64,000 bases of DNA from Rhodobacter maris. GTDB taxonomy: Bacteria > Pseudomonadota > Alphaproteobacteria > Rhodobacterales > Rhodobacteraceae. Where the stretch lies: assembly GCF_900217815.1 (NCBI RefSeq), contig NZ_OBMT01000003.1:62001-126000 (forward strand), given 5' to 3'. Of this stretch, positions 51,636-61,998 are shown piece after piece. Numbering within the stretch: the first letter of the stretch is position 1; each line of letters begins with the position of its first letter. The position numbers were made by a program, and so were the translations under genes. Below the pieces are notes generated by a model, which was not told the origin of the DNA, made no database searches, and was given only the letters and a program-made list of their open reading frames with translations.

Positions 51636-51662
51636 GAAAAAGCCCCCGCGCGGGGGGCTTTT
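51636..51662. terminator. bidirectional terminator after ilvD
   Basis: AAAAAGCCCCC at 51636-51646 pairs with GGGGGCTTTT near 51653-51662 around GCGC. A-run and T-run on either side let it end ilvD transcripts on the minus strand, just after the ilvD stop at 51685. Confidence 0.75.
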
Positions 51663-51684
51663 CGCTTTGTGGTGGCGCCGGGGC

Positions 51685-53520
51685 TTATTTCGGCAAGATC
51701 CGCACGCCGCCTTTCGCCGCCGAGGAGGCCAGAAGCGCATAGGCCTTGAGCGCGGTCGAAACGGCGCGGGTGCGCGGCGCGGCCGGGGTCCAGGGCAGCG
51801 GCCCCTTGGCGGCGCGGCGCGCTTCCAGCACATCCTCGGCCACGGCAAGGTGGATGGTGCGGTTCGGGATGTCGATCTCGATCCTGTCGCCGGTTTCCAC
51901 CAGCCCGATCAGCCCGCCTTCCTCCGCCTCGGGCGAGACGTGGCCGATCGAAAGACCCGAGGTGCCGCCCGAGAACCGGCCATCGGTCAGGAGCGCGCAT
52001 TTCTTCCCCAGCCCCTTCGATTTCAGATAGCTCGTCGGATAGAGCATTTCCTGCATGCCGGGGCCGCCGCGCGGCCCCTCGAAGCGGATCACCACCACCT
52101 CGCCCTCGGTGACCTTGCCGGTGAGGATGCCCGAAACCGCATCATCCTGGCTTTCGAACACTTTCGCCGGGCCGGAGAATTTCAGGATCGACTCGTCCAC
52201 CCCCGCGGTCTTCACGATGCAGCCGTTGAGCGCGATATTGCCAAAGAGCACGGCCAGCCCGCCATCTTTGGAATAGGCGTATTCCGCGGCGCGGATCACG
52301 CCCGTCTCGCGGTTGCGGTCCACCTCCTTGTAGCGGTTCTGGGTCGAAAACGCCTCGGTCGTGCGCACGCCCCCCGGCGCGGCGCGGTAGAACGTGTCCA
52401 CCGCCGGGTCATTCGCCGTCATCACGTCCCATTTCGCGATCGCCTCGCCGATGGTAGCGGAATGGACGGTGCCGCAATCGCCGTGCAAAAGCCCCGCGCG
52501 GTGCATCTCGCCCAAGATCCCCATGATGCCGCCCGCGCGGTGCACGTCTTCCATATGCACATGCGAGACGGCGGGGGCGACTTTGCAGAGCACCGGCACC
52601 TTGCGGCTCAGACGGTCGATGTCATCCATGGTGAAATCGACCTCGCCCTCATAGGCGATGGCCAGAAGGTGCAGCACCGTGTTGGTCGAGCCGCCCATCG
52701 CGATATCGAGGCTCATCGCGTTTTCAAACGCCGCATGGGTGGCGATGTCGCGCGGCAGGAGGCCCTTTTCCTCGCCCTCGTAATGGCGCTTGGTGATCTC
52801 GACGATGCGGCGGCCCGCCTCAAGGAAGATCTCCTTGCGGTCGGCATGGGTGGCGAGCATCGAGCCGTTGCCCGGCAGCGCAAGGCCCAGCGCCTCGGCC
52901 AGGCAGTTCATCGAGTTGGCGGTGAACATGCCCGAGCAGGAGCCGCAGGTCGGGCAGGCGGCGCGCTCGATCTCGGCCACCTGATCATCGGTGTATTTAT
53001 CATCTGCCGCGGCCACCATCGCATCGATCAGGTCGATGTCATGGGACATGATCGACGGGTCGATCTTGCCCGCTTCCATCGGCCCGCCAGAGACGAAGAT
53101 CACCGGAATGTTGAGCCGCATCGCCGCCATCAGCATGCCGGGGGTGATCTTGTCGCAGTTGGAAATGCAGACCATCGCATCGGCGCAATGGGCATTGACC
53201 ATGTATTCGACCGAATCGGCGATCACTTCGCGCGAGGGCAGAGAATAGAGCATGCCGTCATGGCCCATCGCGATCCCGTCATCGACGGCGATGGTGTTGA
53301 ACTCCTTGGCAACACCGCCTGCCGCCTCGATCTCGCGGGCGACCATCTGGCCAAGGTCTTTCAGATGCACATGGCCCGGCACGAATTGCGTGAAGGAGTT
53401 GACGACCGCAATGATCGGCTTGCCGAAATCCCCGTCCTGCATGCCAGTGGCGCGCCACAGGCCACGGGCGCCGGCCATGTTGCGGCCATGGGTGGATTTG
53501 CGGGAACGATAGAAAGGCAT
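51685..53520 (-). CDS. ilvD: dihydroxy-acid dehydratase
   Basis: This 611-residue Fe-S dehydratase makes the 2-keto acids of branched-chain amino acids. The N-terminus [20 protein letters not shown], the cluster Cys residues in [16 protein letters not shown] and [20 protein letters not shown], and the C-terminal block [20 protein letters not shown] match the E. coli-type enzyme. The start at 53520 gives the standard N-terminus. It is divergent from groES. Confidence 0.97.
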   Translation of the reverse strand: MPFYRSRKSTHGRNMAGARGLWRATGMQDGDFGKPIIAVVNSFTQFVPGHVHLKDLGQMVAREIEAAGGVAKEFNTIAVDDGIAMGHDGMLYSLPSREVIADSVEYMVNAHCADAMVCISNCDKITPGMLMAAMRLNIPVIFVSGGPMEAGKIDPSIMSHDIDLIDAMVAAADDKYTDDQVAEIERAACPTCGSCSGMFTANSMNCLAEALGLALPGNGSMLATHADRKEIFLEAGRRIVEITKRHYEGEEKGLLPRDIATHAAFENAMSLDIAMGGSTNTVLHLLAIAYEGEVDFTMDDIDRLSRKVPVLCKVAPAVSHVHMEDVHRAGGIMGILGEMHRAGLLHGDCGTVHSATIGEAIAKWDVMTANDPAVDTFYRAAPGGVRTTEAFSTQNRYKEVDRNRETGVIRAAEYAYSKDGGLAVLFGNIALNGCIVKTAGVDESILKFSGPAKVFESQDDAVSGILTGKVTEGEVVVIRFEGPRGGPGMQEMLYPTSYLKSKGLGKKCALLTDGRFSGGTSGLSIGHVSPEAEEGGLIGLVETGDRIEIDIPNRTIHLAVAEDVLEARRAAKGPLPWTPAAPRTRAVSTALKAYALLASSAAKGGVRILPK

Positions 53521-53755
53521 CGGCTGTCTCCGGTCTGGCATGCGGCTGGCGCCCTTCTAACGCAGCGCGTCGCCGAATGCCATGCCGTTGCGAAAGCGAC
53601 CGGAGCGCGGCCTTTCTCCGTTCGGTGTTCCTTCGGGCGGAGAACGGAATCGATCCCGAAAGGCAGGGCCACGGCAGGTCTGCGCCCAAGAAGACGGGAA
53701 AGATCCGCGCACCGCAATCGCGCAAGGCACGCGCAAAATTTTCGTGGCCCGGGAG

Positions 53756-53784
53756 TTGACAGGGCGGGGGACGATGACTAGATC
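53756..53784 (+). promoter_or_regulatory. groESL promoter
   Basis: TTGACA at 53756-53761 is followed by 17 bases and TAGATC at 53779-53784. The CIRCE operator starts nine bases after the -10 box. Confidence 0.65.
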
Positions 53785-53792
53785 GCCCTCCG

Positions 53793-53819
53793 TTGGCACT
53801 CAGCCGATGTGAGTGCTAA
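53793..53819. promoter_or_regulatory. CIRCE operator (HrcA site)
   Basis: TTGGCACTC, nine bases, GAGTGCTAA matches the CIRCE consensus TTAGCACTC-N9-GAGTGCTAA with one change in the left arm. HrcA would repress groESL here. Confidence 0.92.
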
Positions 53820-53853
53820 AAGCGACAACCTGGAACCTTAGGGAGTGACCCAG

Positions 53854-54141
53854 ATGGCATTCAAACCGCTTCATGACCGCGTGCTGGTCAAGCGCGTGCA
53901 GAGCGAAGAAAAAACCAAAGGCGGCCTGATCATCCCCGACACGGCGAAAGAAAAACCGGCCGAAGGCGAGATCGTCGCGGTGGGTGAAGGCGCGCGCAAG
54001 GATTCGGGCGAGCTGATCGCTCCTTCGGTGAAAGTGGGCGACCGCGTCCTGTTCGGCAAATGGTCGGGCACCGAAGTGACGCTCGACGGCACTGAAATGC
54101 TGATCATGAAAGAGTCGGACATCATGGGGATCATCTCGTAA
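53854..54141 (+). CDS. groES: co-chaperonin GroES
   Basis: This 95-residue protein of normal length starts [20 protein letters not shown] and contains the mobile loop [16 protein letters not shown] and [17 protein letters not shown]. The ATG at 53854 is preferred over GTG 53845 because of the family N-terminus and the upstream GGGAGTG. groEL follows after 46 bases. Confidence 0.98.
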   Translation: MAFKPLHDRVLVKRVQSEEKTKGGLIIPDTAKEKPAEGEIVAVGEGARKDSGELIAPSVKVGDRVLFGKWSGTEVTLDGTEMLIMKESDIMGIIS

Positions 54142-54175
54142 TCGCGAGACGACCCTGATCCCCAACGATATTTGA

Positions 54176-55825
<1,650 letters not shown>

Positions 55826-55850
55826 TCCTGCCCCGGCAGCGAAACGCGAA

Positions 55851-55874
55851 GGGCGCCCGCAAGGGCGCCCTTTT
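55851..55874 (+). terminator. groESL terminator
   Basis: GGGCGCCC (55851-55858) and GGGCGCCC (55863-55870) pair around GCAA and are followed by TTTT. Confidence 0.85.
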
Positions 55875-55923
55875 GCATTGGCTTGGGGCATGGCACGGGC
55901 CGTGCCCCCTAGGGGAGGCCTGC

Positions 55924-56706
55924 TTACTCCGGTTTGGCGGCTTTTTCGCTGGTGTGCTGGAGCCGCAGCCGGGCCAAGGCCTCGTGCCGGTCGGCCTTGC
56001 GCTGCTCGCCAAGCGAGACCTCGACAAAATCCATATGCGCCGCCACCGCCGCCCGGGCGGCCGCGCCGTCGCGGGCCTGGATGGCGGCGTTGATGCTGCG
56101 GTGCTGTGCCAGCAGCGCATCCCGGGTGGAGCGGTTGCGGAACATCACTTGCCGGTTGTAGAACACGCCCTCGGTCAGCAGGTCGAACATCGCGCGCATC
56201 ATGTGCAGCATGATGATGTTGTGCCCGGCCTCGACGATCGCCATGTGGAACTGCGCATCGAGGCTCGCCTCATCAGTCGGATTGCGCTTGCTATGTGCAG
56301 CTTCCATGCGCTCGAAGAGCGTGTCGATCACCTTCAGATCGGTGTCCGAGCCAAGCCGCGCCGCGCGTTCTGCCGCCATTCCCTCAAGGTCGCGCCGGAA
56401 GGCGAGATAGTCGAACACCGCCTGATCATTGCGGGCAAAGAGCCGGATCAGCGCGGGCGAAAAGGCATGGCCCAGCACTTCGGCAACGAAGATGCCCGAG
56501 CCCGCACGCGTGGTCACAAGCCCGGAGTCTTGCAACTCGGCAATCGCCTCGCGCAGGCTCGGCCGCGACACCGCGAGCCGCTCGGAGAGCTCGCGCTCGG
56601 AGGGCAGGCGTTCCCCCGGCCGCAGCACCCCCTGCAGGATCAGCGTTTCGATCTGACGCACCACCGCCGCGGCCAGCTTTTCGGATTCGATCTTCTGAAA
56701 TGGCAT
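55924..56706 (-). CDS. GntR family (FadR/FCD) transcriptional regulator
   Basis: This 260-residue regulator has an N-terminal winged helix (LQGVLRPGERLPSERELSER, then SRPSLREAIAELQDSGLV) and a C-terminal FCD ligand domain with the metal-binding His pattern FHMAIVEAGHNIIMLHMM and HRSINAAIQ. Relatives PdhR/LldR respond to organic acids. A palindrome 12 bases above its start suggests autoregulation. No clear target operon is next to it. Confidence 0.88.
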   Translation of the reverse strand: MPFQKIESEKLAAAVVRQIETLILQGVLRPGERLPSERELSERLAVSRPSLREAIAELQDSGLVTTRAGSGIFVAEVLGHAFSPALIRLFARNDQAVFDYLAFRRDLEGMAAERAARLGSDTDLKVIDTLFERMEAAHSKRNPTDEASLDAQFHMAIVEAGHNIIMLHMMRAMFDLLTEGVFYNRQVMFRNRSTRDALLAQHRSINAAIQARDGAAARAAVAAHMDFVEVSLGEQRKADRHEALARLRLQHTSEKAAKPE

Positions 56707-56717
56707 GATTTCCCCCG

Positions 56718-56736
56718 TGGTCAGAAGTTATGACCA
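56718..56736. promoter_or_regulatory. candidate FCD-regulator operator
   Basis: TGGTCA, seven bases and TGACCA form a perfect dyad, 12 bases upstream of the GntR gene start. TGGTC/GACCA half-sites are common for FadR-type regulators. Confidence 0.6.
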
Positions 56737-56760
56737 ATGATCCGGGGGGGCAAGACGGCA

Positions 56761-56784
56761 AAAGGCCGGGCGGGGCCCGGCCTT
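56761..56784 (-). terminator. terminator of the OmpA-family gene
   Basis: AAGGCCGGG (56762-56770) pairs with CCCGGCCTT (56776-56784). On the minus strand the stem is followed by TTTTGCC, ending the OmpA transcript from 56806. Confidence 0.7.
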
Positions 56785-56805
56785 CGTCTTGCCTGCGGGC
56801 GCGCC

Positions 56806-57480
56806 TTACTGGTTCGCGCGGATGATGAATTCGACGCGGCGGTTCTGCGCCTTGCCCTCGGGGGTATAGTTCGAGGCGACCGGCTGTTCCTCGCCGCGGC
56901 CATAGGAGACGACGCGCGCTTGCGGCACTCCGGCATTGACGAGGATATTGGCAACGGCGCGGGCCCGCGATTCCGAAAGCCGCTGGTTATAGGCGGCCTC
57001 GCCGTCGGAATCGGTATGGCCGACCACTTCGACCGTGGTGTTGGGGTAGCGGTTGAGGCTGCCCGCGAGCGTGTAGAGATCCTGTTGCAGATCGGGGCGC
57101 ACCGCCGCGCTGTCGGTGGCAAAAAGCACATCCTGCGGCATCGTCACCACGAGCCGGTCTCCCTGCCGAACGACCGAGACGCCATTCGTGTCGAGGTCGC
57201 GGCGCAGCTCCTGCGCCTGCTTGTCGAGCTGGTTGCCGACGGCGCCGCCAATCAGCCCGCCGATGATCGCCCCCGCCGCGGCCTTGGTGATCCGTTCGTC
57301 GCCGCCGCTTGTGGCGCCCAGAGCGCCGCCCAGAAGCGCACCGGTGAGCGCCCCGGCCTGGGTGTTGGACATCTGGCCGGATCCGGAGCCATTGTAGCTC
57401 TGGCCGTTGTAACCGTCATCGCAGGCCGCGAGCGTCAGGATCGCAGCGGTCGCGGCAAGGAGGAAGGGGGATCTGGTCAT
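56806..57480 (-). CDS. OmpA-family outer membrane lipoprotein (YiaD-like)
   Basis: This 224-residue protein has a lipoprotein signal (MTRSPFLLAATAAILTLAAC, lipobox Cys at residue 20). A Gly-rich zipper region follows (GALTGALLGGALGATSGG and GAIIGGLIGGAVG), then a C-terminal OmpA peptidoglycan-binding domain with VEVVGHTDSDGEAAYNQRLSESRA and NRRVEF. It probably links the outer membrane to peptidoglycan. The start at 57480 is chosen for the signal peptide. Confidence 0.9.
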   Translation of the reverse strand: MTRSPFLLAATAAILTLAACDDGYNGQSYNGSGSGQMSNTQAGALTGALLGGALGATSGGDERITKAAAGAIIGGLIGGAVGNQLDKQAQELRRDLDTNGVSVVRQGDRLVVTMPQDVLFATDSAAVRPDLQQDLYTLAGSLNRYPNTTVEVVGHTDSDGEAAYNQRLSESRARAVANILVNAGVPQARVVSYGRGEEQPVASNYTPEGKAQNRRVEFIIRANQ

Positions 57481-57596
57481 GCTCTGCCCTGTCATTGATG
57501 GCCCTGTGGGATGGCCCTGTGGCCGTTTCGGCAATACTACGCCGGAACGGCGTCCCGGTTCCATCACTGCTGCATGAATGGGCATATTTTCGCGCA

Positions 57597-58529
57597 TCAC
57601 ATCTGGGCGAGGGGAGCGGACTCGCGGCGTGCGGCCTCGCGCGCGAGGATCGCGCGCTTGATCCCGAGCCCCCAGTGATAGCCGCCGAGCCCGCCCGATT
57701 GCCGCAGCACCCGGTGGCAGGGGATCAGGAGCGCCACCGGGTTGCGCCCGACCGCCGTGCCCACGGCGCGCGCGGCCGAACGGGTGCCGATTTGTGCCGC
57801 GAGCGCGCCGTAGCTTGTCGCCGTTCCGGGCGGGATCGCGAGAAGGGCCTCCCAGACCTTGAGCTGGAATGGCGCGCCGATCGGCGCGAGCGGGACTGCC
57901 CCTACGCCCCCGAAAGCCGCTTTCATGAGGGGGGCGAGCGCGGCCGGATCTTCGCGCAGGCTCGCCCCGGGCCAGCGGCGCGCCATATCGGTGAAGGCGG
58001 CCTCGACCCCCATTTCGGCGCTGAAGGCAAGGCCGCAGAGCCCGCGCGCCGTGGCAAAGGCGAGCGCCGCGCCGAAGGGGGTTTCAAACTTGCCCCAGCA
58101 GATCTCAAGCCCGGCCGCGCCCGCGGCGTAATCGCCCGGGGTCATCGCCTCCCAGCGCAGCATCAGGTCGTGCAGGCGCGAGGGCGCCGAGAGCCCGGCC
58201 GCCTCGGCCACGGCATCGAGCGGCAGTTTCTCGGCCAGCAGCTCACGCGCGAGCGAGAGCGCGAGATATTGTGTGTAGCGTTTGGGCGAAACACCGGCCC
58301 AGGCGGTGAAAAGGCGCTGAAAATGTGCGGGCGAGAAGCCGAGCCGGGCGGAGAGATCGGCCAGGGAGACCTGTGCCGGGCGCCCTGCGGCGCGCGCTTC
58401 GGCCTGGGCGGCGTCGATCTCGGCAATCGCGCGCGCGATCACCCGGTAATGATAACGATCCTCGAGCGCATCGGGCTCATCAGAGGGAAAACAATCGGGG
58501 GGAAAGCTGTCGGGCATCGGGGCGGTCAT
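57597..58529 (-). CDS. Ada-like AraC/O6-methylguanine-DNA methyltransferase fusion
   Basis: This 310-residue protein joins an AraC-type helix-turn-helix (residues about 45-135, VSLADLSARLGFSPAHFQRL) to a methylguanine methyltransferase domain. The acceptor Cys is in ALLIPCHRVLRQSGGLGGYH near residue 275. It lacks the N-terminal zinc domain (methyl-phosphotriester sensor) of E. coli Ada, so repair is likely but methylation-sensing is not. The start may be 58529 or the fourth codon later. Confidence 0.88.
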   Translation of the reverse strand: MTAPMPDSFPPDCFPSDEPDALEDRYHYRVIARAIAEIDAAQAEARAAGRPAQVSLADLSARLGFSPAHFQRLFTAWAGVSPKRYTQYLALSLARELLAEKLPLDAVAEAAGLSAPSRLHDLMLRWEAMTPGDYAAGAAGLEICWGKFETPFGAALAFATARGLCGLAFSAEMGVEAAFTDMARRWPGASLREDPAALAPLMKAAFGGVGAVPLAPIGAPFQLKVWEALLAIPPGTATSYGALAAQIGTRSAARAVGTAVGRNPVALLIPCHRVLRQSGGLGGYHWGLGIKRAILAREAARRESAPLAQM

Positions 58530-58599
58530 GGCGGTCTCCTTGCCCGAAGACTAGCCCGGGCAAGGTCGACAAGCGACCCGAAAGCTGCGGTTTCGGCAC

Positions 58600-59535
58600 T
58601 CAGGCGGCGAGCCGGCGCGCCCGTGCCAGCCGCTCGCGGCGGAACATCGCCACTTCCCAGTCGTCCAGCCAGGCGCGCGCGGGCTCGGCATGACCCGTGG
58701 CAACCTGGGCGGTCAGGGGGCCGCGCAGAGTGTCGGGGAGAAGCGAGAGATAACCGGCATCGGCATGCACCGTGGCAACCCACATGCCTTCGGCCAGCAC
58801 CACCTGCGGCGCTTCGAAAAGCATCGAATAAAGGATCTGCCGCCCGGCCCCGGTTTCCGCCTGCGGCAGGGCATGGCGGGCCGGCGCGAACATTTCGCTT
58901 TCGCCAAACCAGAGTTCCAGCTCGTGTCCGGCCAGCAAGATGCCGGTGCCCGGCGTGACGAGCACGTCACGCTCGGGCAGGGATTCACCAAAACACTCGG
59001 CGCAAAGGCGCAGGGGCCGGGTTTCGACCGGTGCGCGCCGCGGCATCGTGTGTTGACCGACCCAGAGCAGCGGCTGATAGCCGTTGTCGCGGGTCAGCAC
59101 CCGGTCGCCCGGGCGCAGCCAGTCGATCGGCGCCGGCCCATCGGATGTCGCCACCATCGTTCCGGCGCCGAGCGCCTGCATCCCGGCGATTTCCTCGGGG
59201 CTCGCGGCGCGCGCGGGCAGGGCGAAGGGCTCCACTTCGCGATAATCCGCCCCCGGCACCAGAAGATCGGCAGGCATGTAGAAAGCGAGCACGCCATCGA
59301 TCTCGATCCGGTCGAGGCGCAGCGTGCCGCCGCCGGGCTTTTCGAGCACAAGCGGCACATCTGCCGTCATCACGCCCTGTGCCCGCTTCGTGCCCAACGC
59401 ATCGGTGAGTGTGGCGCCGGACTCGTCATGCGAGATCTGCCACAGCATCGTTTCCGCATCGAAATCGTGCGGCAACGACCACCGCGCCTGCTCGGCATCG
59501 AAGCTGAGCGCCGAAACCGGATAGCCGTATTCCAT
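58600..59535 (-). CDS. Hint-domain-containing protein
   Basis: This 311-residue protein has a Hint (Hedgehog/intein) module in the middle (GPAPIDWLRPGDRVLTRDNG, then LLWVG and LVTPGTGILLAGHELELWFG). Where self-processing Hint domains start with Cys or Ser, here the block reads MQALGAGTMVATSDG, so autoprocessing looks lost. Relatives occur in Rhodobacterales on secreted proteins. No signal peptide or calcium-repeat is visible, so it may be cytoplasmic. Confidence 0.8.
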   Translation of the reverse strand: MEYGYPVSALSFDAEQARWSLPHDFDAETMLWQISHDESGATLTDALGTKRAQGVMTADVPLVLEKPGGGTLRLDRIEIDGVLAFYMPADLLVPGADYREVEPFALPARAASPEEIAGMQALGAGTMVATSDGPAPIDWLRPGDRVLTRDNGYQPLLWVGQHTMPRRAPVETRPLRLCAECFGESLPERDVLVTPGTGILLAGHELELWFGESEMFAPARHALPQAETGAGRQILYSMLFEAPQVVLAEGMWVATVHADAGYLSLLPDTLRGPLTAQVATGHAEPARAWLDDWEVAMFRRERLARARRLAA

Positions 59536-59695
59536 GAAACCTCCTGCCGTGCCGGATGCGACTCGGCGTCCAGCTTCCTCCGGACAGGGCAAATGCCCGG
59601 TTAACAGCGGCGACGAATCGTCTCTAATTCCTCCAAAATAGTAAACCGCACGCGCGCCCTCTTGCCCGCTCGGTGGGGGCCGGGCAGAAGGGGGC

Positions 59696-60340
59696 ATGAC
59701 CGCGCAACTCGCCTATCCCCAGATGCAGGAAATCTTCCGTCGTTTCGCGGCGGTTGAGCCGCATCCGAAGGGCGAGCTTGAGCATACCAACGCCTTCACG
59801 CTGCTTGTTGCCGTGGCGCTTTCGGCGCAGGCGACGGATGTCGGGGTGAACAAGGCCACCCGCGCGCTTTGGCCTCTGGCGGATACCCCCGCAAAGATGC
59901 TCGCGCTGGGCGAAGAGGGGCTGATCGCGCATATCAAGTCGATCGGGCTTTACCGCAACAAAGCGAAAAACGTGATCAAGCTCAGCCAGATCCTCGTTGA
60001 GAATTATGGCGGCGAGGTGCCGAGTTCGCGCGCGGCGCTCACCTCGCTTCCGGGCGTGGGCCGCAAGACCGCCAATGTGGTGCTCAACATGTGGTGGGGG
60101 CATCCGGCGCAGGCGGTCGATACCCATATCTTCCGCGTTGGCAACCGCACCGGCCTCTGCCCGGGGCGCGATGTCGAGGCGGTGGAGCGCGCGATTGAAG
60201 ACAATGTGCCGGTGGAATGGCAGCGCCACGCGCATCACTGGCTGATCCTGCACGGGCGCTATATCTGCACCGCCCGCAAACCCCGCTGCGCCGATTGCCT
60301 GATCCGCGATCTGTGCCGTTTCGAGGAGAAAACCGCATGA
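59696..60340 (+). CDS. nth: endonuclease III
   Basis: This 214-residue DNA glycosylase/AP lyase removes oxidised pyrimidines. It has the helix-hairpin-helix LTSLPGVGRKTANVVLNMWW with the catalytic Lys, the catalytic Asp in QAVDTHIFRVGNRTGL, and the 4Fe-4S loop CTARKPRCADCLIRDLCRFEE. The adenosine kinase ATG overlaps its stop. Confidence 0.97.
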   Translation: MTAQLAYPQMQEIFRRFAAVEPHPKGELEHTNAFTLLVAVALSAQATDVGVNKATRALWPLADTPAKMLALGEEGLIAHIKSIGLYRNKAKNVIKLSQILVENYGGEVPSSRAALTSLPGVGRKTANVVLNMWWGHPAQAVDTHIFRVGNRTGLCPGRDVEAVERAIEDNVPVEWQRHAHHWLILHGRYICTARKPRCADCLIRDLCRFEEKTA

Positions 60341-61323
60341 AGAAATATCAGGTCGTCGGCATCGGCAACGCCATCGTCGACGTGATCGCGCAATGCGAGG
60401 ACGCGTTCCTGAGCGTGAACGGCATCGACAAAGGCGTGATGCAGCTGATCGACCGGGACCGGGCAGAGACACTTTACGCCGCGATGGGGGCGCGCACCGA
60501 GGCGCCCGGGGGCTCGGTTGGCAACACCATCGCGGGGCTCGGCAACCTCGGGCTCAAAGCTGGTTTCATCGGCCGCGTTGCCGATGATGCGCTTGGCCAT
60601 TTTTATGAGGCGGCGCTGAACGCCGAGGGCACCGATTTTCCGAACCCGCCGGTGAAAAGCGTGGAGCTTCCGACGTCGCGCTCGATGATCTTTGTGACGC
60701 CGGATGGCGAGCGCTCGATGAACACCTATCTCGGTATTTCGGCGGAGCTTTCCACCGAGGATGTGCCGCTTGATGTGGTTGAAAACACGGAATTTCTGTT
60801 CCTCGAAGGCTATCTCTTCGACAAGGATCACGGCAAGGCGGGGTTCCTGAAAGCCGCGCAGGGCTGCCACCGTGGCGGCGGGCGCGCGGGGATTTCACTT
60901 TCGGACCCGTTCTGCGTCGATCGCCACCGCGCCGGCTTCCGCCGCCTCGTGAAGGAGGAGATGGATTTTGCGATTGGCAACGAGCACGAATGGGCCTCGC
61001 TCTACGAGACCGACCTTGAGAGCGCGCTGAAGCAGGCAGCCTCCGAATGCGGGCTCATCGTCTGCACCCGGTCGGGCGCGGATGTGGTGGTGATCCGTGG
61101 TGACGAGCGGGTCGAGGTGCCGGTGCACCGGGTCGTTCCGGTCGATGCCACCGGCGCGGGCGATCAGTTCGCCGCGGGCTTCCTTTACGGCATCGCCACG
61201 GGCAAGCCGCTTGCCGTTGCGGGACGGATGGGCTGCATTGCTGCCGCCGAGGTGATCAGCCATTACGGTGCGCGCCCCGAGGAGGATATTCTCGATCAGT
61301 TCCGCGCCGAGGGGCTGCTCTGA
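60337..61323 (+). CDS. adenosine kinase-like PfkB carbohydrate kinase
   Basis: This 328-residue ribokinase-family enzyme begins KKYQVVGIGNAIVDVIAQCE and has the PfkB 1 motif TEAPGGSVGNTIAGLGNLGL and the anion hole with catalytic Asp VVPVDATGAGDQFAAGFLYG. Bacterial relatives phosphorylate adenosine, which fits the mtnP/apt adenine salvage on the same chromosome. It overlaps nth at the start (ATGA) and the methyltransferase at the end. Confidence 0.9.
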   Translation: MKKYQVVGIGNAIVDVIAQCEDAFLSVNGIDKGVMQLIDRDRAETLYAAMGARTEAPGGSVGNTIAGLGNLGLKAGFIGRVADDALGHFYEAALNAEGTDFPNPPVKSVELPTSRSMIFVTPDGERSMNTYLGISAELSTEDVPLDVVENTEFLFLEGYLFDKDHGKAGFLKAAQGCHRGGGRAGISLSDPFCVDRHRAGFRRLVKEEMDFAIGNEHEWASLYETDLESALKQAASECGLIVCTRSGADVVVIRGDERVEVPVHRVVPVDATGAGDQFAAGFLYGIATGKPLAVAGRMGCIAAAEVISHYGARPEEDILDQFRAEGLL

Positions 61324-61973
61324 GCCGCTCGCCCTATCTGGCGCCTGATTTTTACGAGAGCGCGATTGCTGCCGGGCGGCATCGTGCGATCGTGGGCGGG
61401 CGCTGGGACGAAACCGGGCGCGTGCAGATGGCAGCGCTCCGAGATGCGGGGCTTGCGCCGCATCATCACCTTCTGGACATCGGTGCGGGCGCCTTGCGGC
61501 TTGGCTGCAAGGCGGTCGGCTACCTCGCTCCGGGCCATTACTGGGCAACGGATGCCTCGCGCGCGCTTTTGCTCGCGGGCCATGCGCGCGAGCTGGAAGA
61601 CCCCGCCCGGCTCGACCCGGCGCAGCTTATAGAGGATGGCGATTTCGCCTTTCCGGGGGTGCCCGACACGATCACCCATGCGATTGCCTTTGCCGTCTTT
61701 GCGCATTTGCCGGGCGAATGCTTCGCGCTTGCGCTGGCGAACCTCGCGCGCTTCCCCCGGCTTGAGGCCTTTCTGTTCACGGTCTTTCTTGCGCCTGATG
61801 CGCTCGCGCACACCGCCTACCGGCAAGCCGATGGCGTGGTGACCCATCCCGACCGCCCGCCGCGGCATCTGCGCGAACCGGAGGTGCATGACGCCGCCCC
61901 CGGTTGGGTGCTCACCCGGGATGACCGGCTGCTGCCGCGCGGGCAGGTGCTTTTTACCGCCCGGAGGGACTGA
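61320..61973 (+). CDS. class I SAM-dependent methyltransferase
   Basis: The coding region has FYESAIAAGRHRAIVGGRWD, the SAM motif HHLLDIGAGALRLG, a GHYWATDAS acidic loop and a C-terminal strand QVLFTARRD. The N-terminal segment PYLAPDFYESAIAAGRHR matches the family, but no ATG/GTG/TTG precedes it. The only upstream start is CTG at 61320, which overlaps the kinase stop. GTG 61392 would remove that segment. I favour CTG 61320, giving 217 residues; the choice is uncertain. Target unknown. Confidence 0.7.
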   Translation: MSRSPYLAPDFYESAIAAGRHRAIVGGRWDETGRVQMAALRDAGLAPHHHLLDIGAGALRLGCKAVGYLAPGHYWATDASRALLLAGHARELEDPARLDPAQLIEDGDFAFPGVPDTITHAIAFAVFAHLPGECFALALANLARFPRLEAFLFTVFLAPDALAHTAYRQADGVVTHPDRPPRHLREPEVHDAAPGWVLTRDDRLLPRGQVLFTARRD

Positions 61974-61998
61974 GCCCGGCTCCCATCGGTCGCCCGCG

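Larger units (their letters stand above)
53521..53853. other. 333-base gap between ilvD and groES
   Basis: The gap contains the groESL promoter and CIRCE element at its right end. The remainder (53521-53750) shows a CTCCGTTC...GAACGGA inverted repeat near 53627-53648 and no coding sequence I can support. Confidence 0.6.

Noticed and set aside
51667..53781. Plus-strand 704-codon frame
   Set aside because: It is a shadow of ilvD on the opposite strand, His/Arg-rich, without domain pattern.
60814..60910. Possible frameshift in adenosine kinase around the CHRGGGRAG segment
   Set aside because: The segment differs somewhat from relatives, but the frame, length and flanking motifs are normal, so sequence divergence is enough.
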